In this document: piece by piece, positions 1 through 8,026 of the stretch | How the letters are laid out: every line of letters begins with the position of its first letter | Numbering within the stretch: the first letter of the stretch is position 1 | Origin: Mycolicibacterium neoaurum VKM Ac-1815D | GTDB lineage: Bacteria > Actinomycetota > Actinomycetes > Mycobacteriales > Mycobacteriaceae | Reading direction: 5' to 3' | Assembly: GCF_000317305.3 (NCBI RefSeq) | Contig: NC_023036.2 | Location: 2,666,001-2,730,000 of the forward strand | DNA: 64,000 nucleotides | Program-made: the position numbers and the translations under genes | The notes under the pieces: generated by a model | What the model was told of the DNA's origin: nothing | Seen by the model: the letters and a program-made list of their open reading frames with translations, nothing else | Databases searched by the model: none

Positions 1-972
1 ACGGCCATCGGCCAGACCCTGCAGCAGCGCAATGTGGTGTCCTCGTCGAAGACGTTCGTCGAAGCGGCCGCGTCCAACCCGGCGATCGCTGCGATCCAGC
101 CCGGGTTCTACAAGGTCCGCACCGAGATCCCGGCCGCCGATGCTGTCGAACGCCTCGCCGATCCGGCGAATCGTGTCGGCCAGCTCGTCATCCCCGAGGG
201 TCGCCAGCTCGACGATGTCGCCGACGTCAAGACCGATGCGGTGACCGAGGGCATCCTGTCCCTCATCTCCCAGGCCTCGTGCGTCGATCTCAACGGCACC
301 CGCGAATGCGTCTCCGCCGAGGACCTCAAAAACGCCGCAGCCAGCGCCGACCCTGCGGCGCTCGCAGTCCCGCCGTGGGCGAACCCCGGTCTGGAGGCCA
401 TGGGCGACGATCATCGCCGGCTGGAGGGCCTGATTGCCGCGGGGAGCTGGAACGTCGACCCGTCGGGATCGCCGGAGAGCATTCTGGCCGGACTGATCGG
501 ATCGAGCACGGCGATGTACGAGGCCAACGGGCTGCTCGACGCGGCGACCACCGCCAACATCACGCCCTACCAGGTGCTCGTGGTGGCATCGCTGGTGCAG
601 CGCGAATCCAAACCGCAGGATTTCTCCAAGGTCGCCAGGGTGATCTACAACCGGCTCGCCGAGAACCGGAAGCTGGAGTTCGACTCCACGGTCAACTATT
701 CGTTGGACCGCACCGAGGTGGCCACCACCGACGCCGACCGGGCGCGTGTCACGCCGTGGAACACCTATGCCTCGCTGGGACTGCCCAAGACGCCGATCTG
801 CTCACCGGGGGCGCCGGCGGTGGTTGCCGCGGAGAACCCGGCGATCGGGGACTGGCTGTACTTCGTCACCATCGATCTGCAGGGCACCACCAACTTCACC
901 CGCGATTACGACGAGCACCTGGCCAATATCGAGATCGCCAGGCGTAACGGTGTGCTCGACAGTGCCCGATAG
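1..972 (+). CDS. mltG: Endolytic murein transglycosylase MltG, C-terminal part (5' end outside window)
   Basis: The reading frame is open from the first base, so the gene starts upstream. The visible 323 residues are the C-terminal part of a YceG/MltG-family endolytic transglycosylase, a membrane-anchored enzyme that cleaves nascent peptidoglycan glycan strands. The signature VASLVQRES lies around visible residue 196-203, with the predicted catalytic Glu at codon 202 (604-606), followed by the family segment VARVIYNRL. The typical C-terminal PICSPG and FVTIDLQGTTNFTRDYDEH stretches are present. In M. tuberculosis the same order is found (Rv2553c-aroE-Rv2551c). Its stop codon lies inside the first copy of a 24-bp tandem repeat that also holds candidate aroE starts. 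Confidence 0.93.
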   Translation, partial: TAIGQTLQQRNVVSSSKTFVEAAASNPAIAAIQPGFYKVRTEIPAADAVERLADPANRVGQLVIPEGRQLDDVADVKTDAVTEGILSLISQASCVDLNGTRECVSAEDLKNAAASADPAALAVPPWANPGLEAMGDDHRRLEGLIAAGSWNVDPSGSPESILAGLIGSSTAMYEANGLLDAATTANITPYQVLVVASLVQRESKPQDFSKVARVIYNRLAENRKLEFDSTVNYSLDRTEVATTDADRARVTPWNTYASLGLPKTPICSPGAPAVVAAENPAIGDWLYFVTIDLQGTTNFTRDYDEHLANIEIARRNGVLDSAR

Positions 973-1057
973 GCGGCCCGCCGCCGTGCCCGATAGGCGG
1001 CCCGCCGCCGTGCCCGATAGGCGGCCCGCCGCCGTGCCCGATAGACGGCGCGCCGCG
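962..1057 (+). repeat. Four tandem 24-bp repeats spanning the mltG stop and aroE start
   Basis: Units begin at 962, 986, 1010 and 1034. The first three are identical; the fourth differs at a few bases. The first unit contains the mltG TAG. Each unit begins with a GTG in the aroE frame, and units 2-4 are preceded by AGGCGG nine bases upstream. Because 24 is divisible by three, changes in copy number would keep aroE in frame and add or remove eight residues (VPDRRPAA). Confidence 0.95.
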
Positions 1058-1831
1058 GTGCTGGGGTCGCCGATCTCGCATTCGCGCTCACCCGATATCC
1101 ATCTGGCCGCCTACCGGGCGCTGGGTCTGACGTCGTGGACCTACGACCGCATCGAATGCACGGCCGAACAACTGCCGGGACTGGTCGCCGGCCTCGGCCC
1201 CGAATGGGTCGGCCTGTCGGTCACCAAACCCGGCAAGTTCGCCGCACTGGCCACCGCCACCGAGCGCACCGAGCGCGCCGCCCTGGTCGGCTCGGCCAAC
1301 ACGCTGGTGCGCACCGATACCGGGTGGCGTGCCGACAACACCGATATCGACGGCGTCGTCGGCTCATTGGCAGACCATGTCGAGGCCCCGCAACGCGCGG
1401 CGGTGCTGGGCTCCGGTGGCACCGCGCCGGCCGCGGTCGCCGCACTGGTGAGTCTCGGTGTGCGCCATATCGCCGTGGTGGCCCGCGATCGGGCCAAGGC
1501 TGCCGAACCGGTGGCCATCGGACGCCAACTCGGCGCCGATACCGAGTGGGTCGAACTGGGCCGACCGGTCGCCGAGCTCGACGTCGCGGTGAACACGCTG
1601 CCCGCCGAGGTCGCCGCGCGATACGCCGACACGATCGTGACGGTGCCGTTGTTGCTCGACGCCATCTACGACCCCTGGCCCACACCGTTGGCCGACGCCG
1701 TGAGCACCGCTGGGGGCCGGGTGGTCAGCGGACTGCAGATGCTGTTGCATCAGGCCGTCGCCCAGGTCGAGCAGTTCACCGGCATGACCGCTCCGCAAGA
1801 GGTGATGAGAGCGGCCCTCGAACGGCCCTAG
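1034..1831 (+). CDS. aroE: Shikimate dehydrogenase AroE
   Basis: NADP-dependent shikimate 5-dehydrogenase, catalysing 3-dehydroshikimate to shikimate in aromatic amino-acid synthesis. Visible motifs are LGSPISHSRSP at the N-terminus (shikimate binding), TKPGKF (catalytic Lys), NTDIDG, the Rossmann glycine loop GSGGTAPA, and SGLQMLLHQ at the C-terminus. The start is ambiguous: in-frame GTG codons occur at 962, 986, 1010, 1034 and 1058, all but the last opening a copy of the 24-bp repeat. GTG 1034 is chosen because it gives 265 residues, close to the roughly 270 of M. tuberculosis AroE, and has AGGCGG nine bases upstream. Starting at 962 would add three eight-residue repeats. Confidence 0.92.
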   Translation: MPDRRRAAVLGSPISHSRSPDIHLAAYRALGLTSWTYDRIECTAEQLPGLVAGLGPEWVGLSVTKPGKFAALATATERTERAALVGSANTLVRTDTGWRADNTDIDGVVGSLADHVEAPQRAAVLGSGGTAPAAVAALVSLGVRHIAVVARDRAKAAEPVAIGRQLGADTEWVELGRPVAELDVAVNTLPAEVAARYADTIVTVPLLLDAIYDPWPTPLADAVSTAGGRVVSGLQMLLHQAVAQVEQFTGMTAPQEVMRAALERP

Positions 1832-1840
1832 CCTCGACAT

Positions 1841-2263
1841 GTGGGGTGGGTCGCGGTGGGCGTGTGGTTGACCGCGCTGACCGTCTACGACTTGCGGCAA
1901 CGCCGACTGCCCAATATGTTGACGCTCCCCGGAGCGCTGCTGGTGCTGTGCTGGGCGGCATCCTGCGGCCGCGGAATGCCCGCGCTCGTCGGCGCGCTTG
2001 CGCTGTTCGGTAGCTATCTGGCCATCCATCTCGCGGTGCCCGACCACCTGGGCGCCGGGGACGTCAAGCTTGCGCTCGGCGTCGGAGCACTGACGGGCGC
2101 CTTCGGAATCGACGTGTGGGCACTGGCTGCCCTGGCCGCGCCGCTGCTCACCGCGACCTGGGCGCTGACCGCTCGGTTGTTCGGCCGTACCGATCCGCTC
2201 CCACACGGGCCGGCCATGTGTGTCGCGAGCGCGGTGGCCGTGGTGTTGGCGGTCGGCCGGTGA
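1841..2263 (+). CDS. Small A24-family prepilin peptidase (Rv2551c-like)
   Basis: A 140-residue, very hydrophobic protein of the type IV prepilin peptidase/archaeal preflagellin peptidase family. The two predicted catalytic aspartates are visible in YDLRQRRLPN near residue 17 and in the GAGDVKL motif near residue 71. It lacks the N-terminal methylase domain of PilD, as is normal for the short actinobacterial form. It probably processes signal peptides of Flp/Tad-type pilins, although no pilin gene is in the window. It follows aroE by nine bases, as in M. tuberculosis, suggesting co-transcription. The start is GTG 1841; no alternative start is better supported. Confidence 0.82.
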   Translation: MGWVAVGVWLTALTVYDLRQRRLPNMLTLPGALLVLCWAASCGRGMPALVGALALFGSYLAIHLAVPDHLGAGDVKLALGVGALTGAFGIDVWALAALAAPLLTATWALTARLFGRTDPLPHGPAMCVASAVAVVLAVGR

Positions 2264-2271
2264 ACCGACAG

Positions 2272-3447
2272 CTATGGATGACGCGACCCGAGGTCGCCGA
2301 GGCGGTCCCGGGCGATGGTTGCTCCGACGATGTTCAGCAGTGCCACGGCGTCGCGCATGCTCGCCATTTCGTCGGCTTCCAGCTCGGCCAAGGTGTACAC
2401 CGAGTCGATACCGGCGGAAAGCGCTTCCTCGGCCCTGACCGTCGAGCGACCGGCGACGGCCACGACCGGGACTCCGCGGGCGTGAGCGTGCCTGGCCACC
2501 CCTACCGGACCTTTGCCACGCAGCGACTGCTCGTCGAGGGAACCTTCCCCGACGATCACCAGCGCCGCCCCGTCGAGCAAATCGGGAAAACCACCCAGTT
2601 CGAGCAGCAGGTCGATACCGGGCGTGACGCGGGCTCCGAGCAGCTCAGCCATCGCAAACGCAATCCCGCCCGCCGCGCCCATCCCGGGTGTACCGCGTCG
2701 GTCTTGTCCGGTGTGGGCGGTGACGACGTCGGCCCAGTGCTCCAACGCTCGGTCGAAGGAGCGCACGGTATCCGGGCCGGCGCCCTTTTGCCTGCCATAG
2801 ACGTGTGCGGCGCCGTCCGGACCGGTGAGGGGATTGTCGACATCGCATGCGACCACCAGGTCGGTATCGTAAAGCCGCTGATCGATACCGTTCAGGTCGA
2901 TGCGGTGGATGTTCGGCAGGTCGGCCCCGCTGGGATACACCGGATCGCCGTGCTCATCGAGGAGTCGGGCGCCGAGGCCGACCAGCAGACCGGCCCCGCC
3001 GTCGGTGGTGGCGCTGCCGCCGACACCGAGAACGACGCGGTCCACTCCGTGGGAGAGGGCGTCGCGCACCGCCATACCGACGCCCAGGGTGGTCGAGATT
3101 CGCGCCGTGGTCCGGTTCGGCGCGCGTCCCCCGAGCAGAGCCAATCCGCAGGCGGCGGCCGCTTCGATCACTGCGGTCCGTCCGGACCGTGCGTAGACCA
3201 CCTTGACCGGTCGGCCCAGCGGATCGACCGCGGCACAGGTGATGGGAGAGAAGCCGGCGGTCATCAGCATGTCCACCGTGCCTTCCCCGCCGTCGGCGAT
3301 GGGGAACTGCACGACCGGCAGCGAGCTAACCGACCGGAGACCCTCGGCCAGTGCCGTGGCAGCGACCGCGGCGGAGACGGAGCCCTTGAACTTGTCCGGC
3401 GCCACCACCACATGGCCATCAGAGTTGTTGTGCGCCAACATCTTCAC
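2272..3447 (-). CDS. Glycerate 2-kinase (GarK/GlxK family)
   Basis: A 391-residue glycerate kinase of the type I family, phosphorylating D-glycerate with ATP to feed lower glycolysis. Visible family motifs are VVAPDKFKGS near the N-terminus, GVGGSATTDGGAG near residue 140 and GMGAAGGIAFA near residue 255. Length fits the family. The start is GTG 3447 or ATG 3441. It is transcribed away from the LacI-type regulator, and a 15-bp operator-like site lies 30 bases upstream of its start with a perfect inverted copy nearer the regulator. Inference: it handles glycerate released by the neighbouring LacI-controlled pathway. It could also serve general glyoxylate/glycerate metabolism. Confidence 0.88.
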   Translation of the reverse strand: MKMLAHNNSDGHVVVAPDKFKGSVSAAVAATALAEGLRSVSSLPVVQFPIADGGEGTVDMLMTAGFSPITCAAVDPLGRPVKVVYARSGRTAVIEAAAACGLALLGGRAPNRTTARISTTLGVGMAVRDALSHGVDRVVLGVGGSATTDGGAGLLVGLGARLLDEHGDPVYPSGADLPNIHRIDLNGIDQRLYDTDLVVACDVDNPLTGPDGAAHVYGRQKGAGPDTVRSFDRALEHWADVVTAHTGQDRRGTPGMGAAGGIAFAMAELLGARVTPGIDLLLELGGFPDLLDGAALVIVGEGSLDEQSLRGKGPVGVARHAHARGVPVVAVAGRSTVRAEEALSAGIDSVYTLAELEADEMASMRDAVALLNIVGATIARDRLGDLGSRHP

Positions 3448-3477
3448 ACTGCCGAAGGCTAGGGCTGTCGGTATTGA

Positions 3478-3492
3478 TAAGCAACGTTAAGC
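3478..3492 (+). promoter_or_regulatory. LacI-type operator, copy 1 (upstream of glycerate kinase)
   Basis: TAAGCAACGTTAAGC with a central AACGTT palindrome, typical of LacI-family operators built around a central CG. An exact reverse-complement copy lies at 3572-3586, and a 12-bp match lies at 9002-9013 before the lactonase/transporter genes. Binding of the neighbouring LacI protein is inferred. Confidence 0.7.
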
Positions 3493-3571
3493 GCGGTCGG
3501 GGGGAAGGGCGTGGAATTCAGTGTCCTTCCGGGGGAACGGTCGATGCCGCTGACCCATTCGGGGTATCTCG

Positions 3572-3586
3572 GCTTAACGTTGCTTA
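3572..3586 (-). promoter_or_regulatory. LacI-type operator, copy 2 (upstream of lacI-type gene)
   Basis: The exact 15-bp reverse complement of the site at 3478-3492, centred 94 bp away and 61 bp before the regulator start. Two sites in one divergent promoter region would allow looping or joint autoregulation of regulator and glycerate kinase. Confidence 0.7.
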
Positions 3587-3646
3587 ACGATCGATCCAGC
3601 GTTGTAATGGGCGCCACAGCGTATCGACGAGGCGGCAGGAGGGTCT

Positions 3647-4708
3647 GTGGACGATATCGACGTATCCGCGACCGCCGCCAAAACAGTTTCGGCGGCGGCG
3701 GTGGCCCGCGCGTGCGGCGTATCGAAGGCGACGGTCAGCTATGTGATGAACGGCCAGCCAGGGGTTTCCGCCGACACCCGAAGGCGGGTCATCAAGGTCG
3801 CCGGTGAACTCGGTTACCGGCCGGCCACCGGCCCGCGTCCGGATCCGCTTCTGACACGTGTGGTGGGTCTGATCCTGCCCAATCTGAGTAACCCCATGTA
3901 CACCGGTTGGGCTGAACGCATCATTTCGGTGACCCGTGAACAGGGCTTCGACGTCTTCGTCGCGACCACCGACGACGATCCCGACACACTGGCGCAGGTT
4001 GCGGGCACCCTGGCCGCCCGCAACGTCGACGGGGTGATCATCGCCGCGCTTCTGCGCGAGGATCTGCGAGCGCTACGGACTCTGCGTCAGAAGCGAATTC
4101 CGTTCGTCTGCTTGTCGCGTAGTGCCGATCAGTTGCACGGTGACTATGTCGGCATCGACTTCGACGCGGCCGCCACCCTGTTGATGGAACATGTGCTGGA
4201 GCACGGCTATCGAGAGCTCGCCACGGTCATCGGCCCGCGTACCTCCACCGCCTCGCTGATCCGCGAAGAGGCTTTCGTCCGCGCCGCCGAGGCGGCAGGG
4301 GTGGCGGTGCGCGGTGCCCGCAAGGTCAGCACCCGGCTCGACAGCGCCGGCGGCCGGGCCGCGGCGCGCTCCCTGTTGTGTGGCCCCCGTCCGCCGGAGG
4401 CGGTGGTGTGTGGCTCTGACGAGATCGCGATCGGGGTCATGGAGCATGCGATGTCCATGGGCCTGCGGATCCCCGAGGATCTGGCCGTCGTCGGCGGTGA
4501 CGGGCTGCCGCACAGTCGGTCCGCTTTGATCAACCTCACCACCGTCATCCAGCCGATCAACGTGATGGCCGAACGGTCCTTCGAACTGTTGTTGGACCAG
4601 ATCATCCGTCCGCGTTCCACCTACCACCACGTGATCTGCGAACACCGTCTGCACATCGGCCGGACCTGCGGATGTCCTCCGGTCCGCCGGCGCAGCGCGC
4701 CTGACTGA
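3647..4708 (+). CDS. LacI-family transcriptional regulator
   Basis: A 353-residue repressor-type protein. The N-terminal helix-turn-helix with hinge is seen at residues 15-65 (VARACGVSKATVSYVMNG, ending in GYRP), followed by a periplasmic-binding-protein-like sensor domain (VVGLILPNLSNPMYTGWAE; VCGSDEIAIGVMEH; VVGGDGLPHS). GTG 3647 follows AGGAGGG by three bases. It sits between the glycerate kinase and the SDR/BKACE genes, and the same operator motif precedes three transcription units here, so it is the likely local regulator. The effector is unknown; a sugar acid, lactone or pathway intermediate is plausible for this family. Confidence 0.92.
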   Translation: MDDIDVSATAAKTVSAAAVARACGVSKATVSYVMNGQPGVSADTRRRVIKVAGELGYRPATGPRPDPLLTRVVGLILPNLSNPMYTGWAERIISVTREQGFDVFVATTDDDPDTLAQVAGTLAARNVDGVIIAALLREDLRALRTLRQKRIPFVCLSRSADQLHGDYVGIDFDAAATLLMEHVLEHGYRELATVIGPRTSTASLIREEAFVRAAEAAGVAVRGARKVSTRLDSAGGRAAARSLLCGPRPPEAVVCGSDEIAIGVMEHAMSMGLRIPEDLAVVGGDGLPHSRSALINLTTVIQPINVMAERSFELLLDQIIRPRSTYHHVICEHRLHIGRTCGCPPVRRRSAPD

Positions 4709-4731
4709 CGGTCAGCCGGGACGACCCGCAG

Positions 4732-4748
4732 CGATAACGCAACGTGCG
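4732..4748 (+). promoter_or_regulatory. Possible degenerate LacI-type site before the SDR gene
   Basis: GATAACGCAACGTGCGG shares GCAACGT with the three better operator copies but lacks the right half. It lies 70-87 bases before the SDR start in the 110-bp gap after the regulator gene. It may be a weak site or chance. Confidence 0.3.
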
Positions 4749-4818
4749 GCCACTTCGCCGCGCGTGGATTCACCATGCCGTCCCACCGGGGCCGGCACCT
4801 CACAAAGGAGATGACGAT

Positions 4819-5613
4819 ATGTCTGCACCCCAACGCAATCGGCGAGTATTCGATTTCACCGGCCGACGCGTGGTGGTCACCGCCGGGGCGGCCGGTATCG
4901 GGCTGGCGATCGCGACCACGATGAAGGCCCACGGCGCTGACGTCTTCGTCACCGACGTCAACCCCGAGGCCGTGCGGGCCGCCGGAGAAGCCGGTCTCGG
5001 TGCCGCCGTCAGCGATGTGCGATGCGAAGACGATGTCAGGCAGCTCATGCGTTCAGTGGAGGCCGAACTCGGTGGTCTGGACGTGCTGATCAACAACGCC
5101 GGCGTGGCCGGACCGACGGGGCGGGTCGACTCCCTGGATATCGAGGACTGGAAGGCGACCTTCGATGTTAACGTCCACGGACAGTTCCTTTGCGTCAAAT
5201 ACGCACTGCCGCTTCTCGAACGGGCGGACGACCCATCGATCATCAACATGTCCTCGGCCGCCGGCCGATTGGGTATGGCCGGGCGCAGCCCGTATTCGGC
5301 GTCGAAGTGGGCGGTGATCGGCTTCACCAAATCGCTGGCGATCGAGCTCGGTGCGTCCGGGATACGAGCGAACGCCATCTGCCCCGGCGCGGTTGACGGC
5401 CCACGTATCGAGCAGGTCATCGACGCGAAGGCCGCAATGCTGGACCTCCCGGTGGACGAGGTTGCCGCGTTGTATCGCGGTCAATCATCGCTGGGACGGC
5501 TGATCGACGCTGCCGATATCGCCGATATGGCCCTGTTCCTGGCCAGCCCGCTGGCCCGCAATATCAACGGCCAGGCCATGGCCGTCGACGGTAACACCGA
5601 GAAACTCTTCTGA
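4819..5613 (+). CDS. SDR-family NAD(P)-dependent oxidoreductase
   Basis: A 264-residue classical short-chain dehydrogenase. The cofactor loop TAGAAGIG is near residue 22, the acidic residue after strand two (FVTDVN) favours NAD over NADP, NNAG is present, the catalytic serine lies in INMSSAAG, and the YSASK tetrad follows. The C-terminal GQAMAVDGN segment is typical. ATG 4819 is preceded by AAAGGAG at 4804-4810. It lies between the LacI regulator and the BKACE gene, 44 bases before the latter. Inference: it oxidises a hydroxy acid to the keto acid that the BKACE cleaves. The exact substrate cannot be read from sequence. Confidence 0.92.
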   Translation: MSAPQRNRRVFDFTGRRVVVTAGAAGIGLAIATTMKAHGADVFVTDVNPEAVRAAGEAGLGAAVSDVRCEDDVRQLMRSVEAELGGLDVLINNAGVAGPTGRVDSLDIEDWKATFDVNVHGQFLCVKYALPLLERADDPSIINMSSAAGRLGMAGRSPYSASKWAVIGFTKSLAIELGASGIRANAICPGAVDGPRIEQVIDAKAAMLDLPVDEVAALYRGQSSLGRLIDAADIADMALFLASPLARNINGQAMAVDGNTEKLF

Positions 5614-5657
5614 AAGTAAAGGCTGACAAGAGAAGTCCGAAGAACGGAGAAGAAACT

Positions 5658-6590
5658 ATGCCCAAGACAAGAAAAGTCATCATCACCAGCGCCGTGACCG
5701 GTGCGATACACACCCCCAGCATGTCACCGCATCTGCCGGTGACGGCCGACGAGATCGCCGACGCCGCCATCGGGGCGGCCCGGGCCGGCGCGGCGATCGT
5801 CCACATGCATGCTCGCTCACCGCATGACGGCCGACCCTCGCAGGACCCCAAGGATTTCGAGCCGATTCTGGCCAAACTGAAGGCCAATACCAACGCGGTC
5901 ATCAACATCACCACCGGCGGGTCGCCGCATATGACCGTCGAGGAGCGGATGCGCCCGGTCGCCACCTTCGCGCCGGAACTGGCGTCGTTGAACATGGGGT
6001 CGATGAACTTCGGTCTCTACCCCATGCTGGAGCGGTCCGACCAGTTTGCCCACGAATGGGAGCGTGAGGCATTGGCGAAATCACGGGATCTGGTATTCAA
6101 GAACACCTTTGCCGATATCGAGACCATCCTCGACATCGGCAACCGGAACGACACCCGATTCGAATTCGAGTGCTACGACATATCGCATCTGAACAACCTT
6201 GCGCACTTTCATACACGCGGCCTGGCCCGAGGTCCACTGTTCGTCCAGTCGGTCTTCGGACTACTCGGTGGAATCGGTGGGCATCCGGAGGATCTGATGC
6301 ACATGCGACGCACCGCGGACCGGCTGCTCGGTGCGGACTATGAGTGGTCCATCCTCGGCGCGGGTCGCAATCAGATGCCGTTGGCGACCATCGGCGCCGC
6401 GATGGGATCGCATGTCCGGGTGGGTCTGGAGGATTCTCTGTGGATCGGTCCGGGCCAATTGGCTGTTTCCAATGCCGAGCAGGTGAGCCGTATCCGTACG
6501 ATCCTGGAGGCGTTGAATTTTGCGATAGCCACCCCGGATGAGGCCCGCGAGATACTCGACCTCAAGGGTGCGAACAGGGTCGGTTTCTGA
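5658..6590 (+). CDS. Beta-keto acid cleavage enzyme (BKACE, DUF849)
   Basis: A 310-residue protein of the 3-keto-5-aminohexanoate cleavage enzyme family, zinc-dependent TIM barrels that react a beta-keto acid with acetyl-CoA to give acetoacetate and a new acyl-CoA. The metal-binding HMHAR pair is near residue 47. Other family-like stretches are ITTGGSPHMTVEER, LNMGSMNFG, GAGRNQMPLATIGAAMG and VGLEDSLW. ATG 5658 follows a GGAGAAG ribosome site. The family includes members acting on dehydrocarnitine and lysine-fermentation intermediates, so family membership does not fix the substrate. Pairing with an SDR and a lactonase suggests a sugar-acid-derived or related keto acid. Confidence 0.92.
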   Translation: MPKTRKVIITSAVTGAIHTPSMSPHLPVTADEIADAAIGAARAGAAIVHMHARSPHDGRPSQDPKDFEPILAKLKANTNAVINITTGGSPHMTVEERMRPVATFAPELASLNMGSMNFGLYPMLERSDQFAHEWEREALAKSRDLVFKNTFADIETILDIGNRNDTRFEFECYDISHLNNLAHFHTRGLARGPLFVQSVFGLLGGIGGHPEDLMHMRRTADRLLGADYEWSILGAGRNQMPLATIGAAMGSHVRVGLEDSLWIGPGQLAVSNAEQVSRIRTILEALNFAIATPDEAREILDLKGANRVGF

Positions 6591-6602
6591 GCGCGAGGAC
6601 AG

Positions 6603-6648
6603 CACGAGAATCCCCCTGTAGCCGGACGGCTACAGGGGGATTCTCGTG
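6603..6648. terminator. Perfect 22-bp inverted repeat between convergent genes
   Basis: Arms 6603-6624 and 6627-6648 are exactly complementary. The hairpin lies 12 bases after the BKACE stop and 7 bases before the end of the convergent MFS gene. There is no T-run on either side, as in many mycobacterial intrinsic terminators. It is expected to work in both directions. Confidence 0.8.
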
Positions 6649-6655
6649 ATCGGGT

Positions 6656-7999
6656 TCAGCTGCGCGCAGCGACCGGATCGGCCTCGGTCGACCTGTCGGC
6701 CGGCGGCGAAGGCGCGGTGAAGAACTGCAGTGCCACACCGAGCAACGCGCAACCGGCCATGGTGAAGAAACACACGATGTAACCGCTGGTGGCCTCCCAG
6801 CCGCCGGCCATCGAGATCAACCGGCCCATCAGTAGCGGTGCGATCCCACCGCCGATGAACATCGCGGTGGTGATGATGCCGTTCGCAGTGGAAATGGCGC
6901 CTTCGGGTGCTGCGTCGGAGGCTGCCGCATAGTAGATCGGCCACACCGCATTGGCGACGACACCGAAGACCAGTTGCACGACGACCACGAGCAGCGACGA
7001 GGTGGCCACGTAGAAGGCGGCCACGCTGACGGCCATCCAGATTCCACAGATGACGATGGTCTTTCGGCGGCCGATGACATCGGAGAGGCTGGGCCACAGG
7101 ATCTGGCCGAGCACGCCGGTGAGCGCGAAGACCACACTGAGCCCTGCTGATTCGGCAAGTGAGAGGCCGACTACGTTGTAGAGGTAGGCTGGCAGCACCA
7201 TGTTGATCCCCATGTACACGATCTGGGTCAACAGTGTGGTCAGGGCGGTCATCGAGATCGTCCGGTTGCGTAGGCACGCGCCCACCAGTCCGCGGCGCCG
7301 GCTTCCAGCCCCCGCCGGCAGGTCACGGTCCGGCGGAGTCAGTCCCTTGGATGCGATGTCCTCGTACAGTTCGTCGATTCGCTGTGCGGTGGAGTAGCGA
7401 CCCCAGAACAGCATCAGCGGGACCGCGATGATGAGCCCGAGGAACAGCGCGTAGGACCAGTTCGACGGGCCGAACGCCCCGATGACCACCGCGGCCACCA
7501 GACCGCTGAGCAGCGATCCGATCGGATAACCGGTGTGGTGGGCGCCGAGGGCGAAGCCACGTCGCTCTTTCGGCCACCATTCGGCGGTGTTGCTCACGCC
7601 GACCGGTTCACCCCACCCTGCGCCGAGATTGACACCGATTCGCAACGCGACGAACGAGATCAGATGAGAACTCACGAACTTGAAGCCCGAGATGAACGAC
7701 AACGCGGTGTAGCCGATGACCAGTGGCACCTGGAATCGCGCCCGCTTCCATCCTCCGCCGTACCGGTCGCTCAAGCTGGATCCGGGGATTGCCAGCACGG
7801 CAAGCGAAATCATGATCAATGACACCAGTGCACCCCAGGCGTCCGCGCTGAGGTCGAAGGTTTCCGAGATGGTCGGGCCCAGCCGCAGGATGATCTCGCG
7901 GTCGTAGGCGTTGAGGACCCAGATCAGCCAGCACACACCGAGGGAGATCCAGGAGTATTTGTGGGTGTTGCGCAGCGAGCCGCGCCGTTTGTCAGCCAT
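6656..7999 (-). CDS. MFS transporter (anion:cation symporter type)
   Basis: A 447-residue integral membrane protein with about twelve hydrophobic segments and the MFS loop motif SDRYGGGWKR after helix two. The N-terminal NAYDREIILRLGPTISE resembles the motif of sugar-acid/organic-anion transporters of the ACS type. It lies 27 bases downstream of the lactonase gene in the same direction, so the two should be co-transcribed from the promoter carrying the third operator copy. Inference: it imports the lactone or acid that the lactonase, SDR and BKACE process. Substrate not determinable here. Confidence 0.88.
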   Translation of the reverse strand: MADKRRGSLRNTHKYSWISLGVCWLIWVLNAYDREIILRLGPTISETFDLSADAWGALVSLIMISLAVLAIPGSSLSDRYGGGWKRARFQVPLVIGYTALSFISGFKFVSSHLISFVALRIGVNLGAGWGEPVGVSNTAEWWPKERRGFALGAHHTGYPIGSLLSGLVAAVVIGAFGPSNWSYALFLGLIIAVPLMLFWGRYSTAQRIDELYEDIASKGLTPPDRDLPAGAGSRRRGLVGACLRNRTISMTALTTLLTQIVYMGINMVLPAYLYNVVGLSLAESAGLSVVFALTGVLGQILWPSLSDVIGRRKTIVICGIWMAVSVAAFYVATSSLLVVVVQLVFGVVANAVWPIYYAAASDAAPEGAISTANGIITTAMFIGGGIAPLLMGRLISMAGGWEATSGYIVCFFTMAGCALLGVALQFFTAPSPPADRSTEADPVAARS

Positions 8000-8026
8000 C
8001 GAGTCGTCCTTTGTGTGATCGAGAGG

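Noticed and set aside
2116..3462. A 448-codon plus-strand frame opposite the glycerate kinase
   Set aside because: The minus-strand product carries all glycerate kinase motifs; the plus-strand product does not resemble a protein family and overlaps the prepilin peptidase.
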